Shown: piece after piece, positions 16,486-25,135 of the stretch | Position numbering within the stretch: the stretch's first letter is position 1 | How the letters are laid out: every line of letters starts with the position of its first letter | NCBI GenBank assembly: GCA_003650305.1 | Contig: QMOV01000002.1 | Coordinates: 17,513 to 81,512 of the forward strand | DNA from: Bacteroidota bacterium | Lineage (GTDB): Bacteria; Bacteroidota; Bacteroidia; Flavobacteriales; Flavobacteriaceae | Length of the DNA: 64,000 nt | Direction: 5' to 3' | Made by a program: the position numbers and the translations under genes | The notes under the pieces: generated by a model | What the model saw: only the letters and a program-made list of their open reading frames with translations | The model's database searches: none | Told to the model about the DNA's origin: nothing

Positions 16486-17448
16486 ATGCTAAAAGCTGGT
16501 GTACTTGGTGCTGGTCACCTAGGAAAAATTCATTTAAGACTTCTAAATCAATCTGAAAAATATGAGCTTATAGGTTTTTATGATGCCGACGAAACCAATG
16601 CCAAAAAAGTTGAGGAAGAATTTGGTTACACCTATTTTGATTCTATTGAAACGCTTATTAATGCTGTAGATGTTGTAGATATTGTTACCCCAACCTTATC
16701 ACATTACGATTGTGCAAAACAAGCTATTGATAAAGGCAAACATATTTTTTTAGAAAAACCTATTACTAAAACTGTCAAAGAAGCAGAAGAAATTAGAACT
16801 TTGGTAGCAACTCACAATGTAAAAGGACAAGTAGGACATGTAGAGCGTTTTAATCCAGCATTTATTGTAGTAAAGGATATGATTAATACACCTATGTTTA
16901 TTGAAACACATCGATTAGCAGAATTTAATCCTCGAGGAACAGATGTTCCTGTTGTACTTGATTTAATGATACATGACATAGACATTATTTTAAGTGTAGT
17001 AAAATCTAAAGTTAAAAACGTTTCAGCAAGTGGAGTTTCTGTAATTAGTGACACACCAGATATTGCAAATGCAAGAATAGAATTTGAAAATGGTTGTGTT
17101 GCAAATCTTACTGCGAGTAGAATATCTTTAAAGAATATGCGTAAAACACGTTTTTTTCAACGCGATGCTTATATTTCGGTTGATTTTTTAGAAAAGAAAT
17201 GCGAAGTTGTAAAAATGCAGGATGCACCTGAAACACCTGGAGACTTCGATATGATTCTTCAAAATGCCGAAGGTATAAAAAAGCAAATCTATTTTGATAA
17301 TCCTCAAATTTCTAATAACAACGCCATTCTTGATGAATTAGAAACTTTTGCAGATGCCATAAACAACAATACAAAACCTATTGTAACACTTCATGATGGC
17401 ACTGAAGCTTTGCGTGTTGCAACACAAATAATAAATTGTTTTAACTAA
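16486..17448 (+). CDS. Gfo/Idh/MocA family oxidoreductase
   Basis: 320 residues. N-terminal Rossmann fold with AGVLGAGHLGKIHLRLL (NAD(P) site) and the EKP catalytic motif in FLEKPITKT (about residue 93); the C-terminal domain contains VLDLMIHDIDIIL with the conserved HD pair. The family oxidises or reduces sugar or amino-sugar substrates in the cytoplasm. The 15-nt gap to the acyl-CoA dehydrogenase gene suggests an operon of Gfo/Idh/MocA, 3-hydroxyacyl-CoA dehydrogenase and DUF1015, a string I recall from other flavobacteria. Confidence 0.9.
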   Translation: MLKAGVLGAGHLGKIHLRLLNQSEKYELIGFYDADETNAKKVEEEFGYTYFDSIETLINAVDVVDIVTPTLSHYDCAKQAIDKGKHIFLEKPITKTVKEAEEIRTLVATHNVKGQVGHVERFNPAFIVVKDMINTPMFIETHRLAEFNPRGTDVPVVLDLMIHDIDIILSVVKSKVKNVSASGVSVISDTPDIANARIEFENGCVANLTASRISLKNMRKTRFFQRDAYISVDFLEKKCEVVKMQDAPETPGDFDMILQNAEGIKKQIYFDNPQISNNNAILDELETFADAINNNTKPIVTLHDGTEALRVATQIINCFN

Positions 17449-17463
17449 ATACATAATATTAAA

Positions 17464-18354
17464 ATGAAAAACGTAGCAGTTATTGGAGCTGGAACCATGG
17501 GAAATGGTATTACTCATACGTTTGCACAAAGTGGATTTAAAGTACAACTTATAGATGTAAGTGAAGCTGCACTTAAAAAAGGGTTGGATACCATTACTAA
17601 AAATTTAGATAGAATGGTTGACAAAGAAAAAATATCTGAAACTCAAAAAGAAGAAACCCTAAACAACATTACAACGTTTACTAATATTACTGAAGGTGTT
17701 GAATATGCAAGTTTAGTAGTTGAAGCTGCTACCGAAAATTTAGATTTAAAACTTAAAATTTTTAAACAATTAGATAAAGATTGTCCAGACGACACTATTC
17801 TAGCAACCAATACATCTTCAATTTCTATAACCCAAATAGCAGCTGTAACTTCACGTCCCGAAATGGTAATAGGTATGCACTTTATGAATCCTGTTCCTAT
17901 TATGAAATTAATAGAAATTATTCGTGGTTATAATACTAGTGATGAAGTTACTAATCTTATCATGGATATTTCTCAAGTTTTAGGAAAAATTCCTGTGGAA
18001 GTTAATGACTATCCAGGATTTGTTGCAAACCGCATTTTAATGCCAATGCTTAACGAATCAATAGAAACATTATACAATGGTGTTGCTGGTGTACAGGAAA
18101 TTGATACTGTAATGAAGTTAGGAATGGCTCATCCTATGGGTCCATTACAATTAGCAGATTTTATTGGTCTTGATGTGTGTTTATCTATTTTAACCGTCAT
18201 GCACGATGGTTTTAAAAACCCTAAATATGCACCTTGCCCATTATTAGTAAATATGGTAAGGGCAGGAAAATTAGGTATAAAATCTGGTGAAGGATTTTAT
18301 GATTATAGCGAAAGTAGAAGATCCGAAAAAGTTGCAAAACAATTCTCAACATAA
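17464..18354 (+). CDS. 3-hydroxybutyryl-CoA dehydrogenase
   Basis: 296 residues. NAD-binding GAGTMGNGITHTFAQSG (residues 8-24), the 3-HCDH signature NDYPGFVANRILMPMLNE, and the catalytic His in MHFMNPVPIMKLIEI. It converts acetoacetyl-CoA and (S)-3-hydroxybutyryl-CoA in fatty-acid/butanoate metabolism. The C-terminal domain ends GIKSGEGFYDYS, typical of stand-alone bacterial enzymes. It lies 15 nt after the oxidoreductase gene and 4 nt before the corrected start of the DUF1015 gene. Confidence 0.92.
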   Translation: MKNVAVIGAGTMGNGITHTFAQSGFKVQLIDVSEAALKKGLDTITKNLDRMVDKEKISETQKEETLNNITTFTNITEGVEYASLVVEAATENLDLKLKIFKQLDKDCPDDTILATNTSSISITQIAAVTSRPEMVIGMHFMNPVPIMKLIEIIRGYNTSDEVTNLIMDISQVLGKIPVEVNDYPGFVANRILMPMLNESIETLYNGVAGVQEIDTVMKLGMAHPMGPLQLADFIGLDVCLSILTVMHDGFKNPKYAPCPLLVNMVRAGKLGIKSGEGFYDYSESRRSEKVAKQFST

Positions 18355-18358
18355 TATT

Positions 18359-19597
18359 TTGGCTAAAATAATTCCTTTTAAAGCAGTTCGCCCAACACGA
18401 GACAAAGTAAGTCTGGTAGCATCACGCTCACACCAAACTTATACACAAGTTGAACGTGAAGCACGATTAGATTATAATCCGTTTTCATTTTTGCATATTG
18501 TAAATCCAGGATATAAATATGAAAGAGAGATTAAAGGTAAAGAAAGTTATAAATTAGTTAAAAACCGTTACTCTGAATTTAAAGAAAATAACATCTTTAT
18601 TCAAGATAACATTCCTAGTTATTATATCTATAAAATTGTAGATAGAGATAAAAACGTGTATAATGGAATTATTGCTGCAGCAAGTGTCGATGATTATGAA
18701 AAAGACATCATTAAAAAGCATGAAAGCACTATAGAGTATCGTGAAAACATTTTTAAAGATTATTTAAATATAGTTGGGTTTAATGCAGAACCTGTACTAC
18801 TTACCTATCCAGATAATAAAATTATTAATCAAATAATTACAGAAACTCAACAAATAAGACCTGAGTTCGAGTTCACAACTACGTATCGTGATACACATTA
18901 TTTATGGAAATTAGAAGATTTGCAAAATATAAATAAAATAAAAAGCGCATTTAAATCCATATCAACCATTTATATTGCAGATGGTCATCATCGTTTGGCA
19001 TCTTCTAGTTTACTTGCTAAAGATTTAAAATCTCAAAATAAAACACATACAGGAAATGAATCCTATAATTTTTTTATGAGCTATTTAATTCCAGAATCCG
19101 ATTTAAGGATATATGAATTTAATCGTATGATAAAGGATTTGAATGGCTTAAGTAAAGAAGAGTTTTTAATCCAATTAGATACGATTTATCGTATAGAAAA
19201 TCGTGGCACTAATTTATACAAACCCACTAAAAAGCATCATTTTAGTATGTACTTAGATGGAGAATTTTATTCGTTATATTTACGAAAATCTAATTACAAA
19301 TTTGAAAATTCTCTTGATCAATTAGATACTCAAATACTGTATAAGACCATTCTAGAACCTCTATTAGGGATTTCAAACTTACGCAATAATAAACGTATAG
19401 AATATTCTCATGGTAAGAATAGTTTGATAAACATTAAAAGTGCAATAGATAATAATGAATTTGTTGTAGGTTTTGGGTTAGTCCCAATTTCTATAAATGA
19501 AATGAAAAGCATTGCTGACGAAGGTTTAACTATGCCTCCAAAAAGTACATCTATTGAACCTAAACTAAGGAGTGGTGTTACAATTTATGAATATTAA
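18359..19597 (+). CDS. DUF1015 family protein, TTG start
   Basis: The ORF track starts at 18287, which would add 24 unrelated residues and overlap the upstream gene by 68 nt. The family begins M-AKIIPFKAVRPTRDKVSLVASRS; here that Met position is TTG at 18359, four bases after the upstream stop, giving 412 residues. DUF1015 proteins (about 410 residues) contain an ADGHHRLASS motif, present here. Members are often linked with serine/amino-acid kinase-like chemistry, but the reaction is not established. Last gene of the operon. Confidence 0.85.
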   Translation: MAKIIPFKAVRPTRDKVSLVASRSHQTYTQVEREARLDYNPFSFLHIVNPGYKYEREIKGKESYKLVKNRYSEFKENNIFIQDNIPSYYIYKIVDRDKNVYNGIIAAASVDDYEKDIIKKHESTIEYRENIFKDYLNIVGFNAEPVLLTYPDNKIINQIITETQQIRPEFEFTTTYRDTHYLWKLEDLQNINKIKSAFKSISTIYIADGHHRLASSSLLAKDLKSQNKTHTGNESYNFFMSYLIPESDLRIYEFNRMIKDLNGLSKEEFLIQLDTIYRIENRGTNLYKPTKKHHFSMYLDGEFYSLYLRKSNYKFENSLDQLDTQILYKTILEPLLGISNLRNNKRIEYSHGKNSLINIKSAIDNNEFVVGFGLVPISINEMKSIADEGLTMPPKSTSIEPKLRSGVTIYEY

Positions 19598-19656
19598 ATA
19601 TAAGGTTGATTCGTAAGCTGTTAAATCATTTATTATTTTATAAGATACAATAAGCA

Positions 19657-20322
19657 ATGTCAATACATCAAAACCTAAATCATATAAAATCACAACTTCC
19701 AAAACATGTTGCTTTGGTTGCTGTTACTAAAACCAAGCCTATAAGCGATATAATGGAAGCTTATAATGCTGGACAACGTGTTTTTGGAGAAAACAAAATA
19801 CAGGAAATGGTAGAAAAATATGCGCAACTACCAAAAGAAATTGAGTGGCATATGATAGGTCATGTACAACGAAACAAAGTAAAATACATGGCAAGTTTTG
19901 TGAGTTTAATTCATGGAGTAGATAATTTTAAATTGCTCAAAGAAATAAACAAACAAGCGCAAAAACACAATAGAAGGATTAATTGTTTAATGCAAATTAA
20001 AATTGCTTCTGAAGAGTCGAAGTTTGGAATGACTCAAAATGAAGCTTCAAGTATTTTGCAATCTGAAGCATTTTCAGAATTAAAACATATTAAAATTATA
20101 GGTGTTATGGGAATGGCAACTTTCACTAACAATAAAGCACAAATAAAGGAAGAATTTCAATTATTGAAACTCACATTTGATGAATTGAAAACTATTTCAA
20201 CTAACAACTGTGAATTGAAAACTATTTCAATGGGAATGAGTGACTATTACCATTTAGCCATCGATTGTGGTAGCACTATGATTCGTGTAGGAAGTAGTAT
20301 ATTTGGAGAACGAAATTATTAA
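19657..20322 (+). CDS. YggS-family PLP-binding protein (PLPBP)
   Basis: 221 residues. VALVAVTKTKPISDIMEAY carries the PLP-lysine (K in TKTKP), followed by FGENKIQEMVEK, EWHMIGHVQRNKVKY and the late TIRVGSSIFGER-like end; these are YggS hallmarks. The protein keeps vitamin B6 and amino-acid pools in balance. Just before the conserved ISMGMSDYYHLAI motif there is a tandem duplication: a 20-nt unit repeated with a 30-nt period codes ELKTISTNNC-ELKTISMG. Confidence 0.92.
   Translation: MSIHQNLNHIKSQLPKHVALVAVTKTKPISDIMEAYNAGQRVFGENKIQEMVEKYAQLPKEIEWHMIGHVQRNKVKYMASFVSLIHGVDNFKLLKEINKQAQKHNRRINCLMQIKIASEESKFGMTQNEASSILQSEAFSELKHIKIIGVMGMATFTNNKAQIKEEFQLLKLTFDELKTISTNNCELKTISMGMSDYYHLAIDCGSTMIRVGSSIFGERNY
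20181..20230 (+). repeat. In-frame direct repeat inside the YggS gene
   Basis: tgaattgaaaactatttcaa occurs at 20181-20200 and again at 20211-20230: two exact 20-nt copies with a 30-nt period (10 codons). Each copy also contains the inverted repeat TTGAAA-acta-TTTCAA. Confidence 0.85.
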
Positions 20323-20333
20323 ACTTAAAATCA

Positions 20334-20399
20334 TTTGTCATATTGAGCGCAGTCGAAATATCTATTATAATTAACCTTCACTTTGTTCAGAATGACAAA
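20334..20399. repeat. Short inverted-repeat element (GTCATnnTGAgC ends)
   Basis: tttgtcatattgagc at the left and gttcagaatgacaaa at the right are imperfect inverted repeats (12 of 15 match) enclosing about 36 bp. GTCATTCTGAGCGCAGTCGAA / TTCACTTTGTTCAGAATGAC elements are a familiar interspersed repeat of flavobacterial genomes, from memory. It fills the gap between YggS and the exonuclease gene. Confidence 0.65.
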
Positions 20400-20421
20400 A
20401 ATTTAAACTTTTAATTAACTA

Positions 20422-21783
20422 TTGTATGCAATTTTAGACATAGAAACTACTGGAGGCAAGTACAATGAAGAAGGTATAACCGAAATTGCAATTTATAAAT
20501 TTGACGGTCATGAAGTTATAGACCAATTTATCAGTTTAGTTAATCCCGAAAAAGAAATTCAAGCATTTGTTGTTAATCTTACTGGAATAAATAGCAAAAT
20601 GTTACGAAATGCACCAAAGTTTTATGAAATTGCAAAACGAATTATCGAAATTACTAAAGATTGTATTGTAGTAGCTCATAACTCTCAATTTGATAACCGA
20701 ATTTTAAAAACAGAATTTAAACGTTTAGGTTATGAGTATAAACGTAAAACACTTTGCACTGTAGAACTTGCAAAAGCTCTACTTCCAGATCAATCTTCCT
20801 ACAGTTTAGGTAAACTCACAAGATCTTTAGGTATTCCGGTAAGTGGAAGACATAGAGCTGCTGGAGATGCAATGGCAACTGTAAAACTTTTTAAATTATT
20901 ACTCGCTAAAGATTTACAAAAAATTATTATTAAAGAGTCTATTAAATCTGATACTAAATTAAAGATTGAACCTAGGCTATTTGATATTGTTGAGCAATTA
21001 CCAACAAAAACTGGTGTGTATTATATACATAAAGGCGATGGAGAAATTATATATATTGGGAAGAGTAAAAATATAAAAAAACGTGTAAATCAACACTTTA
21101 CAAGTCAAGCTCCAAAAGCAAAAAAAATACAACTTTTAGTAGCAACAGTAACTTATGAATATACTGGAAGTGAACTTATTGCTCTATTAAAAGAAAGTGA
21201 AGAAGTAAAACGCAATAAACCCATTTTTAATCGCTCATTAAAACGTACATCTTTTTCTCATGGACTATACAGCTTCATAGATGATAATGGTTATACAAAT
21301 TTAAAAATCGATCAGATAAACGGAAAAGAAACACCAATAACAACGTTTTCAAATTATCAAAGTGCAAAAAGCTTCTTAAATAGAACTACAGACGAGCAAA
21401 ATTTGTGTCAAAAATTAACCGGAATTCATCTAACAAATGGTAGTTGTTTTAACTATAGCATAAAACAATGTTTTGGTGCTTGTATTGCTGAAGAAACTAA
21501 AATAGATTACAATAAACGTGTGTCTAAAATTATTAATAAACATAATTTTGCAATTCAAAATATGGTTATAATAGATCGTGGTCGAGCTATAGATGAGCGC
21601 AGTGCAATACTTATAGAAAATGGTGTGTATAAAGGTTTTGGTTTTTACAATCTCAATTACCAGATTAATAATTTAGATGTCTTACAATCTATTATTACAA
21701 CTACGGAACACAATAGAGATACACAACACATTATACAAAGTTATTTAAGGCGAAATAAAAAACTTAAAATTGTAAACTTATAG
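20422..21783 (+). CDS. DnaQ-like 3'-5' exonuclease fused to GIY-YIG nuclease domain
   Basis: 453 residues. Residues 1-165 are a DEDDh exonuclease: AILDIETTGG (ExoI), AHNSQFDNRIL (ExoII) and HRAAGDAMATVKL (ExoIII). Residues about 190-270 are a UvrC-type GIY-YIG domain: TGVYYIHKGDGEIIYIGKSKNIKKRVNQH. The remainder has a Cys-containing UvrC/Cho-like part (FNYSIKQCFGACI). Such fusions are known from Bacteroidetes and actinobacteria and probably act in DNA repair. The start is forced: an in-frame TAA is at 20416-20418 and the first codon before YAILDIETTGG is TTG (20422); the ATG at 20426 is out of frame. Confidence 0.88.
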   Translation: MYAILDIETTGGKYNEEGITEIAIYKFDGHEVIDQFISLVNPEKEIQAFVVNLTGINSKMLRNAPKFYEIAKRIIEITKDCIVVAHNSQFDNRILKTEFKRLGYEYKRKTLCTVELAKALLPDQSSYSLGKLTRSLGIPVSGRHRAAGDAMATVKLFKLLLAKDLQKIIIKESIKSDTKLKIEPRLFDIVEQLPTKTGVYYIHKGDGEIIYIGKSKNIKKRVNQHFTSQAPKAKKIQLLVATVTYEYTGSELIALLKESEEVKRNKPIFNRSLKRTSFSHGLYSFIDDNGYTNLKIDQINGKETPITTFSNYQSAKSFLNRTTDEQNLCQKLTGIHLTNGSCFNYSIKQCFGACIAEETKIDYNKRVSKIINKHNFAIQNMVIIDRGRAIDERSAILIENGVYKGFGFYNLNYQINNLDVLQSIITTTEHNRDTQHIIQSYLRRNKKLKIVNL

Positions 21784-21812
21784 GTCTTTAAAAGAAATAA
21801 CTAATCTTTTAT

Positions 21813-21820
21813 TACTTTTG
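21813..21820 (+). promoter_or_regulatory. TACTTTTG promoter box of the K+ channel gene (leaderless?)
   Basis: Exact TAnnTTTG match whose last base is 6 nt before the ATG at 21826, so transcription would begin at or next to the start codon. Confidence 0.5.
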
Positions 21821-21825
21821 ATATA

Positions 21826-22659
21826 ATGGAAAACAACAAGCCGCTAAAAAAATGGCAACAAAAACTTCATGAAATTATTTATGAAGCCGACACACCAGCT
21901 GGAAAGTTATTTGATGTAATTCTTTTTATAGTTATTATAGCAAGTATTGTTTTTGTGATGTTAGAAAGTGTGAGAAGCATTGATATTAAATATCATAATT
22001 TCCTAAATATTGCCGAATGGGTTATTACAATCCTTTTTACTATAGAGTATATTGCTAGAATAGTTTCTGTAAAAAAACCTCTTAAATATATTACAAGTTT
22101 TTACGGTATTATAGATTTATTAGCTACAATTCCTAAATACCTCTCTTTAATATTTATTGGTTCACAACATTTAGTCGCTTTAAGAGCGTTACGATTAATG
22201 CGTATATTTCGTATTTTAAAATTAGTACGCTTTATTGGAGAATCCAATAACTTTATAATTGCTTTAAAAGCAAGTCGTGTAAGGATATTTATTTTCATTT
22301 CATTCATACTAATTCTTTGTACCATATTAGGCACAATAATGTATTTAATTGAAGACGATTCTAGTGGTTTTACTAGCATTCCTGAAAGTGTATATTGGGC
22401 TATTGTAACACTTACTACTGTAGGTTATGGCGATATTGCTCCAGTAACACCATTTGGTCAATTTATAGCATCTTTAGTTATGATATTAGGTTATGCTATT
22501 ATTGTAATACCTACAGGAATTATTACTTCCGAATTAGTTAAAGATAGTATAAAAAGTGTGCAAACAAATACGCAATCTTGTCCAAACTGTTCGGTAGAAA
22601 AGCATAGAGATAATGCTGAATTCTGTTATAAATGCGGTCACACACTTAAGCATGAGTAA
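21826..22659 (+). CDS. Voltage-gated-type potassium channel with C-terminal zinc ribbon
   Basis: 277 residues. Six membrane segments, with an arginine-rich S4 (RALRLMRIFRILKLVRF, about residues 120-137) and the selectivity filter TVGYGD (about 202-207) in TLTTVGYGDIAPVTPFGQ. The last ~30 residues contain CPNC ... CYKCGH, a short zinc ribbon facing the cytoplasm. It conducts K+ across the inner membrane. The gene may start with a leaderless mRNA and its end overlaps miaA by 8 nt. Confidence 0.9.
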   Translation: MENNKPLKKWQQKLHEIIYEADTPAGKLFDVILFIVIIASIVFVMLESVRSIDIKYHNFLNIAEWVITILFTIEYIARIVSVKKPLKYITSFYGIIDLLATIPKYLSLIFIGSQHLVALRALRLMRIFRILKLVRFIGESNNFIIALKASRVRIFIFISFILILCTILGTIMYLIEDDSSGFTSIPESVYWAIVTLTTVGYGDIAPVTPFGQFIASLVMILGYAIIVIPTGIITSELVKDSIKSVQTNTQSCPNCSVEKHRDNAEFCYKCGHTLKHE

Positions 22660-23560
22660 TTACCTTATTTCCATTGTTGGACCAACTGCTATTGGTAAAA
22701 CGAAATTAAGTTTAAAATTGGCTCAATATTTTAAAACTGAAATCATTTCAGCCGATTCCAGACAATTTTACAAAGAGATGCAAATTGGTACTACAGTTCC
22801 ATCTACCGAAGAATTATCACAAATGAAACATCATTTTATTCATCATAAATCTATAGAAGATAATTATAACGTCGGAGCTTTTGAAAAAGATGCAATACTG
22901 CGTTTAGACACACTTTTTAAAACGCATCAAGTAGTTATTATGGTTGGAGGCTCTGGCCTTTATATAGATGCTGTTACAAAAGGATTAGACCATTTTCCTG
23001 CTATCGATACTAACGTAAGAGAAACGCTTAATAAAAAGCTCAAAACAGATGGTATAAAATCGTTGCAAAGTCAACTTAAAGAATTAGATTTAGATTTATT
23101 CAATACAATTGCTATTGATAATCCACATCGTGTTATTAGAGCTTTAGAAATTTGCATAGGCACAGGAAAACCGTATTCATCCTTTTTAAATAAAGAAAAA
23201 CCAAAACGCAATTTTAAATCCATCTCTATTGGTTTATCAGCAAATCGTGAGATTATCTATGATAGAATTAATAAACGTGTAGATATTATGATAGAAAATG
23301 GTTTATTAGATGAAGTAAAAGAGTTACAAGGCAAACAACATTTAAATGCTTTAAATACTGTTGGCTATAAGGAATTAATTAAATTCCTTAATGGCGAATG
23401 GACTTTAGAGTTTGCTGTTTCTGAAATTAAAAAAAATACACGACGTTTTGCTAAACGTCAACTCACATGGTTTAAAAAAGATAAAACCATTTTGTGGTTA
23501 GACCATACAACGGATTTTAATATGATTATTGAGAAACTTAAAACTAAATTTAAAACATAA
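22652..23560 (+). CDS. miaA: tRNA dimethylallyltransferase
   Basis: 302 residues from the ATG at 22652 (MSNYLISIVGPTAIGKTKLS). The ORF track start at 22613 adds 13 residues foreign to the family. Walker A GPTAIGKTKLS, the catalytic-site ISADSRQFYKEM, GGSGLYIDAV and a C-terminal RFAKRQLTWFKKD are diagnostic. The enzyme adds a dimethylallyl group to A37 of tRNAs that read codons starting with U. Its start lies inside the last codons of the K+ channel gene (8-nt overlap). Confidence 0.95.
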   Translation: MSNYLISIVGPTAIGKTKLSLKLAQYFKTEIISADSRQFYKEMQIGTTVPSTEELSQMKHHFIHHKSIEDNYNVGAFEKDAILRLDTLFKTHQVVIMVGGSGLYIDAVTKGLDHFPAIDTNVRETLNKKLKTDGIKSLQSQLKELDLDLFNTIAIDNPHRVIRALEICIGTGKPYSSFLNKEKPKRNFKSISIGLSANREIIYDRINKRVDIMIENGLLDEVKELQGKQHLNALNTVGYKELIKFLNGEWTLEFAVSEIKKNTRRFAKRQLTWFKKDKTILWLDHTTDFNMIIEKLKTKFKT

Positions 23561-23568
23561 TTAAAAGT

Positions 23569-23576
23569 TATATTTG
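23569..23576 (+). promoter_or_regulatory. TATATTTG promoter box of the S51 peptidase gene
   Basis: Exact TAnnTTTG match in the 63-bp gap after miaA, 48 nt before the ATG at 23624. Confidence 0.45.
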
Positions 23577-23623
23577 TTGTGATATGAAGAGTTCTACGCT
23601 ATAATCAGAAATATTTAGTACAT

Positions 23624-24253
23624 ATGAAAACATTAATACTTACATCAAGCGGAAAACTAATCACCTCCAACAAATTAGATTATTTTTTACCTAAACCTAT
23701 TTCCGAATCAAAAATTTTATATGTAACAACAGCTTCTAATAAAATTCCAGATACAAGTATTATAGAAAAGCAAAAACAAATAATGAGTAAGTTGAATTAT
23801 ATTTATACTGAATACGACATAACCAACAAATCCAAAGAAGAACTTAAAAAGGTACTTTCAGAACAAGACATTGTCTACGTTGAAGGTGGAAATACTTTCT
23901 ATTTATTAAAATCTGTTAGAGAAAGTGGATTTGATGAGATATTGAAGGAATTTATACCAAAAGGTCTTGTTTATATAGGAACAAGTGCTGGCTCATATAT
24001 TGCTAGTCCTTCAATAATTACAGCATCATGGGCAAAAGATGGATTTGATAGATGTGGAGTAACAGATTTTAAAGCTATGGGGCTAGTACCTTTTTTAATG
24101 CAAGTTCACTATGTTACTGGAATAAAAAAAATGCTTGAAGGGAAAGTCAAGGATTTGGATCTGCCTTTGCATGTTTTAAACGATGACCAAGCAATTGTAG
24201 TGAAGGGCGAAACAATTCAGCTTATTGGTGGTGGAGAAGAAATAATCATGTAA
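23624..24253 (+). CDS. Peptidase S51 / type 1 glutamine amidotransferase-like protein
   Basis: 209 residues. The nucleophile serine lies in YIGTSAGSYIAS (about residue 122) and the GGNTFYLLKSV stretch precedes it, as in dipeptidase E and cyanophycinase relatives. This shorter form is usually called Type 1 glutamine amidotransferase-like domain protein. Substrate unknown. It stands alone: own promoter box upstream, non-coding dyad-containing sequence downstream, no related neighbour, which would fit a recently acquired single gene. Confidence 0.83.
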   Translation: MKTLILTSSGKLITSNKLDYFLPKPISESKILYVTTASNKIPDTSIIEKQKQIMSKLNYIYTEYDITNKSKEELKKVLSEQDIVYVEGGNTFYLLKSVRESGFDEILKEFIPKGLVYIGTSAGSYIASPSIITASWAKDGFDRCGVTDFKAMGLVPFLMQVHYVTGIKKMLEGKVKDLDLPLHVLNDDQAIVVKGETIQLIGGGEEIIM

Positions 24254-24417
24254 TTGATAATACAACGACGAATAAAATTTACAGCATATAACAAAGTGTA
24301 TCACATTCGCCAAAGGCGAACTTTAATCTGAACAACTACGTTGTCAATACAGAACTATGTTTAACGCGTTGTTGCTTCTAATTTTTCTTACAAGCTATCA
24401 AAGACAAGAAATACTTT
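24254..24417. other. Non-coding gap with attC-like features
   Basis: 164 bp between convergent genes. It contains tataacaaagtgtatcac, a perfect hairpin ttcgcc-aaa-ggcgaa (24306-24320), ctacgttgtc and, near the end, gtttaacgcgttgttgc. The TAACAA start, inner dyad and GCGTTG end resemble integron attC (59-base) sites, and similar tails follow many lone genes in Bacteroidetes. No clear T-run terminator is present. Confidence 0.35.
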
Positions 24418-25128
24418 TTAAGCTTTTTGGTTTACTACTAATCTAAAGCCTTCACCATGAATGTTTAAAATCTCGACATTCTCATCTACTTTTAAATACT
24501 TACGCAGTTTAGCAATATACACATCCATACTACGAGAGGTAAAATAATTATCGTCTCTCCATATTTTTGTTAATGCTAATTCGCGTGGCATTAAATCGTT
24601 TTCGTGTAAGGCTAATAAACGTAGTAATTCGCCCTCTTTAGGTGATAACTTTTCTGGAGTTCCTCCTTTATATTTTAAGAATCTCAATTTAGAATTTAAA
24701 TGAAAATCGCCTATTTCGAACTCAAATTGTTTACTATCTGTAACACTATCTGTAGCTTTTCGATTTATAATAGCTTTAATTTTCATAAGTAACACTTCAC
24801 TATCAAATGGCTTGTTTAAATAGTCGTCTGCTCCTACTTTGTAGCCTTTAAGGACATCTTCTTTCATTGCTTTTGCAGTTAAGAAAATAATAGGCACATC
24901 AGTATTTTTTTCACGTATTTCTTTTGCTAAAGTAAAACCATCTTTATAAGGCATCATTACATCAAGAATACATAAATCGTAATCGTCTTTCTTGAATTTC
25001 TCAAAACCTTCCATTCCGTTTTTTGCATGAACAACATCGTAATCGTTCATCATTAAATAGTCTTTTAAAACTGTTCCGAAATTTGGATCGTCTTCTACTA
25101 AAAGTATTTTTTTGTTTATTTCTTCCAT
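24418..25128 (-). CDS. Response regulator, OmpR/PhoB family (RprY-like)
   Basis: 236 residues. Receiver domain 1-125 with the acidic pair VEDD, the phospho-acceptor Asp in DLCILDVMMPYKDG (about residue 56), T and K (LTAKAM, LNKPFD); winged-helix DNA-binding domain from about 140, ending SRSMDVYIAKLRKYL ... ILNIHGEGFRL. It resembles RprY of Bacteroides. It is the second gene of the kinase/regulator operon, 7 nt after the kinase gene. Confidence 0.92.
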   Translation of the reverse strand: MEEINKKILLVEDDPNFGTVLKDYLMMNDYDVVHAKNGMEGFEKFKKDDYDLCILDVMMPYKDGFTLAKEIREKNTDVPIIFLTAKAMKEDVLKGYKVGADDYLNKPFDSEVLLMKIKAIINRKATDSVTDSKQFEFEIGDFHLNSKLRFLKYKGGTPEKLSPKEGELLRLLALHENDLMPRELALTKIWRDDNYFTSRSMDVYIAKLRKYLKVDENVEILNIHGEGFRLVVNQKA

Positions 25129-25135
25129 AATTATA

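Noticed and set aside
18287-18358. N-terminal extension of DUF1015 in the ORF track.
   Set aside because: It is out-of-frame reading of the end of the acyl-CoA dehydrogenase gene; the family start aligns with TTG at 18359.
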